Below, piece after piece: positions 9,085-16,819 of a stretch of 64,000 nt of DNA. The stretch is from Bacteroidota bacterium (GTDB taxonomy: Bacteria > Bacteroidota > Bacteroidia > B-17B0 > Aurantibacillaceae): assembly GCA_013298715.1 (NCBI GenBank), contig JAAFIQ010000002.1, positions 186,001 to 250,000 of the forward strand. Reading direction: 5' to 3'. The notes below the pieces were generated by a model. It did not search any database and was not told the DNA's origin. It saw only the letters and a program-made list of their open reading frames with translations. A program made the translations under genes and the position numbers. The number at the start of each line of letters is the position of its first letter. Within the stretch, counting starts at the first letter, position 1.

Positions 9085-10095
9085 TTATTCTACAATAAAT
9101 GGATAATTAGGTTCTGAATAAACATCTTTAAACAATTCATCAACTTCTGGGTAAGGACTTTCTTCGGCAAACTGAACGCTTTCATCAACTAGCGCTTTTA
9201 CTCGTGCTTCAACGGCTTCAATACCTGCTTCGTCAATCCATTTATTGGCTTGTAAGGTAGCAACTACTTTTAAAATTGGGTCTTGTTCTTGATATTCTTT
9301 CACCTCATCTTTAGTACGGTAAGTTTGTGCATCGCTCATGCTATGCCCTTTGTAACGATACGTTTTCATTTCTAAAAATGTTGGTCCATCACCTCTGCGC
9401 GCGCGCGCTACAGCCTCTTCCATTGCTTCGTGAACGGCTTCAACGGTTAAACCATCTACTGGTTTACTTGGCATATCGTAAGCTAAACCTAGTTTCCATA
9501 ATTCGGTTACATTACTGGTGCGCTCTACAGAAGTTCCCATAGCGTACTGGTTATTTTCTACTATAAAAACTACGGGTAACTTCCAAGTCATAGCCATATT
9601 AAAGGCTTCGTGCAATGCACCTTGGCGCACAGCACCATCGCCCATCGAGCAAACGCATACATTATCAGTCCCCAAATATTTTTCGGCAAAGGCAATTCCT
9701 GCACCTAATGGAACTTGTCCGCCAACAATACCGTGGCCACCAACAAAACCATGTTCTTTGCTAAAAATGTGCATACTACCACCCTTGCCTTTGCTGCAGC
9801 CAGTAATTTTAGCATACATTTCAGCCATTACGTATTTAGGATGTAGACCTAAGCCAATAGGATGAGCATGATCACGATAAGCTGTAATGTGTTTATCGCC
9901 AACTTTTGTGGCGCTTACAGTTCCCGCAACAATGGCTTCTTGGCCAATGTATAAATGGCAAAAGCCTTTAATTTTTTGTTGAACATAAACTTGTCCTGTT
10001 TTTTCTTCAAATTTTCGCATTAAGAGCATGCTTTCGTACCAATTAAGGTATTGCTCTTTGGTAAACTTAGATTTTGCGCCAGTAGATTTAGCCAT
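9085..10095 (-). CDS. pdhA: Pyruvate dehydrogenase E1 component subunit alpha
   Basis: The product is 336 aa, the normal length for a free-standing E1 alpha subunit. The thiamine-diphosphate motif is clear: MGDGAVRQGALHEAFN about 30 residues before ENNQYAMGTSVER. It also has the substrate-channel segment FCHLYIGQEAIV and the conserved YRYKGHSMSDAQTYR. With E1-beta it decarboxylates pyruvate and reductively acetylates the lipoyl groups of the adjacent E2. It is the upstream gene of a two-gene pdhA-aceF unit. A promoter probably lies in the 632-bp non-coding region upstream. Confidence 0.94.
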   Translation of the reverse strand: MAKSTGAKSKFTKEQYLNWYESMLLMRKFEEKTGQVYVQQKIKGFCHLYIGQEAIVAGTVSATKVGDKHITAYRDHAHPIGLGLHPKYVMAEMYAKITGCSKGKGGSMHIFSKEHGFVGGHGIVGGQVPLGAGIAFAEKYLGTDNVCVCSMGDGAVRQGALHEAFNMAMTWKLPVVFIVENNQYAMGTSVERTSNVTELWKLGLAYDMPSKPVDGLTVEAVHEAMEEAVARARRGDGPTFLEMKTYRYKGHSMSDAQTYRTKDEVKEYQEQDPILKVVATLQANKWIDEAGIEAVEARVKALVDESVQFAEESPYPEVDELFKDVYSEPNYPFIVE

Positions 10096-10727
10096 AACTA
10101 ATTAAAAGTAAACCTCAAATTTAATATAAAAAAGTGGTGAAACATAGAGGAAGTAAAAAAAATAAAATGGATATAATGAAATGTATTGAGCAACCATTTT
10201 TTTAAAAAGTAAGTGAATATTAAATATGGTCTGCTCTTAAACACAAGAATACTTTTTCTTTTAACTTTTTTTCTTGGATAAAAAAAGTTTCAAAAAAATC
10301 AAGTCGCCGCGAACGACTACCCTCACTTAATTTTTCTTGAAAATTCAATCGACGTAACTTTTATTTTGCCAAGAAAATTCCCAAAAGCAAAATAAAAAAA
10401 CGACAAGCGCCCTCGATGAATTTTTAAAGAAAAATTAATTCTCGCCTGTCTTGCCACGCGCGGAGACAGGCCAGCGCAGGCAATCCGTCATCAATTGAAA
10501 TTCATAAAAAGTGCAATCTATTTTTTAATTTTAATGCAAGGTTTTTTTAATGGATTTTCTAGCATTTGTGATATTTACCCTTTCAGATGATTTTTAATTT
10601 TTTCACTATAAGCCTTGCTATAGTTAACTTTTTAGTATTTGATCATACTCTAAATACTTAGTTCTATGCGCGTGTTTATTTGGTAGTATTCATTTTTTGA
10701 TGAGATTAGTTTTAAAAAGTACCTATT
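10096..10727. other. 632-bp non-coding region with nested inverted repeats
   Basis: I find no credible gene here. It contains a nested palindromic element (10327-10438), a GC-rich hairpin (10444-10471: GCCTGTCT and AGACAGGC around a 12-base loop), and a small palindrome around AGTCGCCGCGAACGACT near 10304. The remainder is AT-rich, with short A and T runs and no clear promoter. It lies upstream of the pdhA-aceF pair and downstream of a small secreted-protein gene. Confidence 0.6.
10327..10438. repeat. Nested inverted-repeat element, about 112 bp
   Basis: Outer arms 10327-10338 (TTAATTTTTCTT) and 10427-10438 are perfect complements. Inner arms 10359-10369 (TTTTATTTTGC) and 10387-10397 are also perfect complements, with partial pairing between the two sets. 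A GC-rich hairpin follows directly. The arrangement resembles dispersed non-autonomous palindromic repeats and is comparable in style to the 16.5-kb element, but no identical copy lies in this window. Confidence 0.5.
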
Positions 10728-11189
10728 TTATGAATTAATTTTTAATAATTCCTTATAGTTATAAAGCCGAACGTATGCTACCTTTAGTTTTGATAAATCG
10801 CAGACCAATTTTTTGTTATTAAGCGTCATACATTTTCCGTTTTGTTTGATGGCAATTTTTAAGACAAGGTATGTTTTTTCACCTTCTTTTTTGGTAACCC
10901 CATCTGTATAAAAGTACCAGGTATCAGGTAGTTTGCACCCAAAAAAACTAATTTGTAAACTTAATTTTTTATTTGCAATTTTTGCATATTTTGCTATGTC
11001 TTTAATACCATCCAAAGGCCTACTTTGATGCATTGGATAACCGTTGTGCGTTCCAATAGAATCTATAAAAAATCCGTCAGATTTTATGGTATCTATTTTT
11101 GATGTTGTTATTAGACTTAATTTGCTCTCGTTTTGGCCAAATATTTTAACCGAGAGAGTAATTAAAGTAAACATTAGTAGATGTTTCAT
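10728..11189 (-). CDS. Small secreted protein of unknown function
   Basis: The product is 153 aa with an N-terminal signal peptide (MKHLLMFTLITLSVKIFGQ, cleavage after GQ). There is no lipobox cysteine. The mature part has mixed beta-type sequence and two scattered Cys, with no domain recognised by eye. It is 11 bp downstream of the thioesterase gene on the same strand, so the two may be co-transcribed, but no functional link is evident. It is probably periplasmic. Confidence 0.6.
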   Translation of the reverse strand: MKHLLMFTLITLSVKIFGQNESKLSLITTSKIDTIKSDGFFIDSIGTHNGYPMHQSRPLDGIKDIAKYAKIANKKLSLQISFFGCKLPDTWYFYTDGVTKKEGEKTYLVLKIAIKQNGKCMTLNNKKLVCDLSKLKVAYVRLYNYKELLKINS

Positions 11190-11200
11190 GCTAAAATAAA

Positions 11201-11764
11201 TTAAAATGTAAAACTAAAATTACAGCGTTCGCCTGCTAACAATTTTTTATCCATTTCGTTTTTAATACTTGTTTTTGCATTATCCAATTCAACTTTATAA
11301 ACTTGTTTAATTTGTTTACGTTTTATAGCTTCAATAAATCGCCTTACATCTTCTTCATTATTTAACGTTAAGCCTGGTACTTTAATCGGTTTGCCTTCAT
11401 CGTTTTTTGCAACCATAGTAAAGTAGGAGGTGTTGGTATGTTTTACTGTTCCGATTTTAAAATTTTCTGAAATAACTTTTATACCAACTACTAACGATGT
11501 GTTACCAACATAATTTACGCTTGCAAACATACTGACCATGTCGCCAACATCTACAGGCTCCAAAAACTCAACATTTTCAACAGATACGGTTACACAGTAG
11601 CTTCCGGCATGTTTTGATGCGCAGGCGTATGCAACTTTATCCATAAGTGATAATAAAATACCACCATGTATTTTTCCACCAAAGTTGGCATAAGCAGGAA
11701 TCATAAGCTCTGTAAGCGTTGTTTGCGAGTAGCTCACAGGTTTAAAGTCTAATTCTGATTGCAT
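11201..11764 (-). CDS. Acyl-CoA thioesterase, hotdog fold (YciA/BACH type)
   Basis: The product is 187 aa. The single hotdog domain spans residues about 10-130 and shows the family features: ANFGGKIHGGILLSLMDKVAYACASKH (Asn and the GG-helix near the active site), VENVEFLEPVDVGDMV, and later KHTNTSYFTMVA. A C-terminal extension of about 50 residues is Lys-rich. The family hydrolyses acyl-CoAs to free acid and CoA in the cytoplasm. Chain-length preference cannot be read from sequence. The gene stands between a small secreted-protein gene and a decayed T9SS adhesin. Confidence 0.85.
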   Translation of the reverse strand: MQSELDFKPVSYSQTTLTELMIPAYANFGGKIHGGILLSLMDKVAYACASKHAGSYCVTVSVENVEFLEPVDVGDMVSMFASVNYVGNTSLVVGIKVISENFKIGTVKHTNTSYFTMVAKNDEGKPIKVPGLTLNNEEDVRRFIEAIKRKQIKQVYKVELDNAKTSIKNEMDKKLLAGERCNFSFTF

Positions 11765-11805
11765 GAATTTGTAAATTACTTTTTATAGACATAAACTTAA
11801 ATAAA

Positions 11806-11837
11806 AAAGTCCAGATTATACGTATAATCCGGACTTT
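11806..11837 (-). terminator. Intrinsic terminator downstream of the T9SS pseudogene
   Basis: AAAGTCC 11806-11812 pairs with GGACTTT 11831-11837, and GATTATAC 11814-11821 pairs with GTATAATC 11822-11829, with one mismatch between the blocks. On the minus strand the stem is followed by six T residues. It lies 18 bp after the stop at 11855. Confidence 0.75.
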
Positions 11838-11854
11838 AAAATTGTTAAGGAGTT

Positions 11855-14448
11855 TTATTCTACAACTATTTTTTTAATAGTTTTTTGTGTGTCTTTTTCA
11901 ATTTCAATAAAGTATAAACCTTTGCTAAATTGACTAGTATTCACTTTTGCTGAATTTTCATTGATTCTATTGCCACTTATTTTTTTACCTAAAGCATCAA
12001 AAATGGTATAGGCAAATGATCCAGGCAATTCAATAACAAAATCTAAACTTGCAGGATTTGGATAAACAGCAACTGATGCATCAAGATTTGTTTTCGCAAT
12101 ACCAAGACAAGGGCTCACGGATTGAGTAAAATTGCATTAGATCTACAACCGCTAGCATTTGCTCCTGTTACGGTATAAATGGTGGTAGAAGTTGGAGAAA
12201 CAGCAATTGAACTACCATTAGCGTTTGTACTCCAGGTATAAGTAATAGCGCCGTTAGCAGTTAGGCTTGCAGTGCTGCCAGTGCATAGGATTGTGGAAGT
12301 GCTCTGAATAGTAACAGTAGGACTGCTTGCAATGCCAAGTGAAATTGTAGTATTTGAATTACAAGATGAGTTGGTGCCAATTACAGAATAAGTTGTAGGG
12401 CTTGATGGGTTAACGCTAACTGAAGCCCCACTCAAATTTCCTGGAAGCCAAGTGTAAGTTGTAGCACCGCTTGCCGTTAATGTAACAGAGTTTCCGGGAC
12501 AAACACTTGGAGAGGATGCAGTAACATTAACTGTAAATGCCGGAACAACATTCATTGTATGAAAAAGAGTGGCAGAACAACTTCCAATGCTTCCAGTTAC
12601 AGTATATAGCGTAAGTGCTGTTGGTGTTACAACGATTGAAGAGGTTGTAAGATTTCCCGGATTCCAAACATAATTAGTTGCACCTGAAGCAGCAAGGGTT
12701 GCAGATGACCCTGCGCAAATAGATGATGGAGCAGAAATTGTTATAGCTGGGGTAGCACCAACGTTAACGGTGTAAGTTACAGATGCACTTCCTGTATTGC
12801 CTGAAGCAATTAAACTTACAGATTGTATGCCTGCTGCCGAAAAACTAAATACGGCATTACCCGCATTTGATGTATTAGGTGTTGCATTTGTTGCTGTCCA
12901 AGTATACGTGCTTGCATTTACTGACGTATTGGTAAATGTAACTGAGTTGCTTGTACAAACTTGACTAAGTAAAATAAAGTTTGCCGTTGGTGATGCAGCT
13001 GCACAGGTTCCTTGTAAATTAGCTTTAATTCCTAAGAATCCTAGATTTGGATTTTGTGCTAAAAGTGCACCTCCAGTTATGGCGCTACTATATAGTACTA
13101 ACGAAGGTGTAACCAAAGCTGAGGTGCTAGGCACTGCTGCAAGAGGAAAATAACCTTATGTATTTGATGGTTGCGCCAAACCAATATAGTAATCTGTAGA
13201 AGCTAGAACTTGTGTAGGAGCAAAAGTGAAAGTATTGTAGACTCCTAAATTCGCATTTCCAACAGTAATTGTATTAGATGTTGCAAGAATTGTTCCTAAC
13301 GAATTACAGACTACTGCATATAAGCTATTGCTCAAATTTGTTGTTGGAGAGGAAATTGCAATATCTGTAGAAACTAAAGTATTTGTTCCAGCGAATTGGA
13401 CCCTATTTAAAAGTAAACCAGAACCCGTATTAAAACCAATTCCATTTGTAAAAGTTGTGCTTGTAACATTTGGTCCAAGAGCTTGTACATTGCAGGTTAA
13501 AGTTTGCGTCCACGATTGAAGATTATTAGTATTTATTTGGTCATTAGGAACGGAAACATTAATTGTATTAATGCCTGTTAATCCGCTTGATATTGGAAAT
13601 GGTGCGAAGGTAACTGAGGCGGTATTTCCTGCTGCTAAACTGGCAACGGTGAATGTATTAGCAAACGTTACAGCTCCTGATACGTTTAAAGAGACAGGAA
13701 TATTGTTTAATGTTGTATTTGAATTATTATTAACTAACGCTTGCACCGCATGTGATGTTCCGTTACTTGTTGCAAGAATTGCTGGTGTGGCAATATAATT
13801 TACCGACACATCGTTGGTAACCGTATTCACCGAGCCAAAGCGGAAAGCAGGACGGAATGCCGTTGAACCTAAAGTTGCAGGTGCAACTGAGCTATTTGCT
13901 GCAGCCGTTAACCCGCCACCAGCAATTGAATTGTTAGCTGCATACGTTGCAGGTGTTAATGAGTTGGTGAAAGGGCCTGCCGAAATCCAATCGTAAGCAA
14001 CATACATGGCGCCTCCAGTATAATTAAACGCGCTGGCTAGAGGTAAATCAACAAATGTTGCCGTAGCAGCAACTGGAATTGTCATGTTACCGTTGTAAAC
14101 TGTGGTCATACCAGTTATAGCGGTAGCAAAAATGTTACTTTTTGTGTTAGTTGCATCGTTGGTTAACTGAAAATAAACAACCATAGAACCCGTAACCGGT
14201 GCCACCGTTACACCATTGGTGTAGTTAAATCCAAATGAGGAAAGTAAAGCCGATAGACCACCTGCTGCCATCTCTGCAGCTGAAACATAAAACACTCCTC
14301 TCATAGTGGTATGTCATACTGTTCCATTCGGGGCTCGAACTTGGGTTGTTGATCCATTATCCGGAGGAGCATTAAAGATGTTAGAAACATGACCGAACGA
14401 CATCACGGCCGCTACACAAATCACAAGAGTTAAAGTAATTTTTTTCAT
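11855..14448 (-). pseudogene. Decayed T9SS-secreted adhesin with Ig-like repeats
   Basis: Four collinear segments make one former gene. The N-terminus starts at ATG 14448 (MKKITLTLVICVAAV, signal peptide) and runs to a TGA at 14316-14314. The paralogue at 14623-16335 has Gly there (APNGTVGHT against APNGTV-stop-HTT). A second in-frame stop, TAA at 13158-13156, replaces Val of the paralogue (SNTVGYFP against SNT-stop-GYFP). A frameshift near 12117 moves the C-terminal 87 codons to another frame. The first half matches the paralogue. The second half adds Ig-like repeats of about 80 aa (for example SICAGSSATLAASGATNYVW). The end, VYPNPASLDFVI then KTIKKIVVE, is a T9SS sorting domain. Three lesions suggest loss of function, and assembly error is unlikely to explain all of them. 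Confidence 0.82.
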
Positions 14449-14570
14449 GCTTTAGGTTTGTTTAATGATTAAAAGATTCAACTGTTTTTTTAAATAAATT
14501 TTTATTTAAAGTAAATATAAGAAAAAAAACGTATCAATTATGTATGTTTTAGTTTTTTAATTTGAAATAA

Positions 14571-14607
14571 AAAAAAAGCGAATGTTGTTCAACATTCGCC
14601 TTTTTTT
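14571..14607 (-). terminator. Strong intrinsic terminator after the 570-aa T9SS gene
   Basis: A perfect 10-bp stem, GCGAATGTTG at 14578-14587 with CAACATTCGC at 14590-14599, encloses a 2-base loop. It is flanked by A and T runs on both sides, so it could also work bidirectionally. The gene on the minus strand ends at 14623. Confidence 0.85.
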
Positions 14608-14622
14608 AAATAGAGATTTTTA

Positions 14623-16335
14623 TTATTTTTCAATAACCAATTTTTGTGTTGATTTTTGAGAGCCATTTGTTACTGTTACAAAATAAACTCCTGTGGTTAA
14701 ATTACTTGTGTTAATAGAATTTGTTTCTGTAGCTTTCGAAACTGATAGAACTACTTGTCCTAAAGCATTTATAATGTTAATACTTGCGTTGTCTACATTT
14801 GCTATAGAAACTGTTAAGTTATCTTTTGCAGGATTAGGATATACATTCATGTTTACGATGTTGTTTTTAATATCTTTCACCCCACCTGTTAATAAGCATG
14901 ACCCTTGGAAAATAGCCTTTATACCTAAGAAACCTAAGCTAGATTGCTGAGGAGCAGGGTTGCCACCAACTAAAGGAATAGAATACAAGGTTTGCATTGG
15001 AGGTACATTTGTAGCACTTGTAAACGAAGCAACAGGGAAATAGCCTACAGTATTTGATGTTTGTGCTAAACCAATGTAATAATCTGTGTTAGGTGTAACT
15101 GTAAAAGGAGTTGCCAACGTATACGAAGTGTAAGTGCTGTAGTTTGCAGGAGCTAAAACAATTGTATTTGTTGTGGCAACAATTCCACCAGTTCCGTTAA
15201 TAACAGCAGCATAAGTAGAATTACCAGCATTGGTTGCTCCATTAGATATTGCAATTGAAATTGCTTCTATAGTCCCGGTTGCATCAAAAGACATTCTATT
15301 AGCTAGAAAGCCAGACCCAGTATTGAATCCAATTCCATTTCCAAATAAAGAACCTGTAACATCTGGACCAGCTGCCTGTTCTTTGCAATTAATAAATTGT
15401 GTAATTGTTTTAACGTTGTTAAAATTAGCCTGGTCAGGTAAAACACTCACTGAAACGTTAGTTACACCAGTTAAGGTAGAAGCCATATTAAACGGACTAA
15501 ATGTCACAAGCGAAGTTGCTCCAGCGGCTAAACTAGGTATAATAACCGCATTGGTATGTGTAACAGCGCCAGTTACACTAACACCTACGGCAACATTGTT
15601 AATTACTGTGTTTGAGTTGTTAGCAACCAAAGCTTTTATAGCATGAGTTGTGCTAGATTTGGTAGATAAACGTTGTGGGCTAGAAATGTAATCCACTGAA
15701 ATGTCATTACCAATCGAATTTGGTGTACCAAAACGCAGAAGCGGACGGAAAGTAGTGTTTCCTAAAGTTAATGTTGCTACTGCGGTAAGTGAACTTACAG
15801 CGCCAGTTGCACCAAGGACAGTTGGAGATGCTGTAAACATTGTATAAACTGCTGGTAATGTGCTAGTAGCTATGGCTGCAGTATATTCGTATGCAACGTT
15901 TAAAGCTGTGCCGGGAACATAATTAAAAATTGATGGTAACTGTAAGTCAACCGGACCCGCTGAAGTTGGAACATTATACGTACCTGTATAAATATTTGTC
16001 ATACCTGCTGTGTTATAAACTAACCCTCCTGTATAACTGGTAGCAGCCGTAGTTTGCAAATAAACCGCTAAAGTTCCACTTGCTGGGGCTCCAGTTCCAG
16101 AAGTAAGCACGAAGCCGAATGAACTAATTGTTGGTGTTGTAATTGCTGCCAAATCCGCTGCTGGAACAAAATACTGAGCGCGTAAAACAGTATGCCCAAC
16201 AGTGCCATTCGGCGCACGTGTAGGTGAAGTGCCATTCCCAGTTGGATTCGGTATCGTTGCGACGATGTTAACTTGAGCAAATGCTCCTAAACTGGATAGC
16301 ACGCCAGCGATAATTGATAAAGTAGATTTTTTCAT
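14623..16335 (-). CDS. T9SS-secreted surface protein, intact paralogue of the neighbouring pseudogene
   Basis: The product is 570 aa. Residues 1-21 are a signal peptide (ending SSLGAFAQ). Two beta-sandwich-like regions follow (about 40-210 and 215-480), rich in Thr, Ser, Asn and Ala, with CARDB-like text (KALVANNSNTVINNVAVGVSV). The last 75 residues (VYPNPAKDNLTVSI, GVYFVTV, QKLVIEK) are a type A T9SS sorting domain. The gene is tandem with the decayed homologue downstream. It has its own strong terminator and a 480-bp upstream gap. It is probably a surface adhesin or structural protein; no enzymatic motif is visible. Confidence 0.85.
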   Translation of the reverse strand: MKKSTLSIIAGVLSSLGAFAQVNIVATIPNPTGNGTSPTRAPNGTVGHTVLRAQYFVPAADLAAITTPTISSFGFVLTSGTGAPASGTLAVYLQTTAATSYTGGLVYNTAGMTNIYTGTYNVPTSAGPVDLQLPSIFNYVPGTALNVAYEYTAAIATSTLPAVYTMFTASPTVLGATGAVSSLTAVATLTLGNTTFRPLLRFGTPNSIGNDISVDYISSPQRLSTKSSTTHAIKALVANNSNTVINNVAVGVSVTGAVTHTNAVIIPSLAAGATSLVTFSPFNMASTLTGVTNVSVSVLPDQANFNNVKTITQFINCKEQAAGPDVTGSLFGNGIGFNTGSGFLANRMSFDATGTIEAISIAISNGATNAGNSTYAAVINGTGGIVATTNTIVLAPANYSTYTSYTLATPFTVTPNTDYYIGLAQTSNTVGYFPVASFTSATNVPPMQTLYSIPLVGGNPAPQQSSLGFLGIKAIFQGSCLLTGGVKDIKNNIVNMNVYPNPAKDNLTVSIANVDNASINIINALGQVVLSVSKATETNSINTSNLTTGVYFVTVTNGSQKSTQKLVIEK

Positions 16336-16819
16336 TGTGTTTTGATTAAATTTATTTAGCTAAAATAATAAAAATTAGTTAACCTTGGTGTTAAAATTAA
16401 ATAATATAATAGTGATTCATCTGGGTTACATTTCTACTGCAATAATAAATATTTAGGGTTCACTCAAAAACGCAAATATGCCAATTGACAAGGGATTGGA
16501 GGGTTAAATCTCTTTTTAAGTGCAAACCTTTTTGGACTTTTTAAGGAAAATCCTTACAGATAAAACTTAGTTTCCTTTGCGTTTTTAGCTTGATAAAAAT
16601 TAACTGACTCGTCGTTAGCCCTGCTTGCCGCAGGCAGGTCAGCTCGAAGTATTTCTATACATCTTCACTTCGCTGCCTCGATTCAGTTAATTTTTATCTA
16701 TTTTGAGTGAACCCTATTTAAGGAAAAAAAGTTTAAATGAATATTACTTTCAGGGTGTTCAAACTTAGGGCTTGATCTTTGCAAAAAGTCAGTATAAACA
16801 AATAGTTCAATGCTAAAAT
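16336..16819. other. 484-bp non-coding region between the T9SS gene and the TPR/phosphatase gene
   Basis: No credible gene is visible. The central 263 bp are a nested inverted-repeat element. The rest is AT-rich, with no recognisable RNA gene. The promoter of the T9SS gene should lie between about 16336 and 16450 on the minus strand, but no clear -33/-7 pair was found. Confidence 0.6.
16454..16716. repeat. 263-bp nested inverted-repeat (MITE-like) element
   Basis: Terminal 16-bp perfect inverted repeats lie at 16454-16469 (TAGGGTTCACTCAAAA) and 16701-16716. A second pair of perfect 16-bp arms lies at 16592-16607 (GATAAAAATTAACTGA) and 16683-16698. A third, 11-bp pair lies at 16466-16476 (AAAAACGCAAA) and 16576-16586. 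A GC-rich hairpin at 16620-16634 (CCTGC, five-base loop, GCAGG) sits in the inner part. It has no coding capacity. The layout suggests a non-autonomous mobile repeat, and the flanks show no clear target duplication. Confidence 0.6.

Noticed and set aside
9518-9865. Plus-strand open frame of 115 codons opposite pdhA
   Set aside because: It lies wholly opposite the conserved E1-alpha coding sequence, and its sequence has no signal, domain or start context of its own.
14320-14345. Fragment resembling a tRNA T-arm (GGGCTCGAAC)
   Set aside because: It is coding sequence for RAPNGTV in the decayed adhesin and shows no cloverleaf partners.
15230-15646. Plus-strand open frame of 138 codons opposite the 570-aa T9SS gene
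   Set aside because: It is the antisense shadow of a low-complexity Thr/Ser-rich gene and has no features of a real protein.
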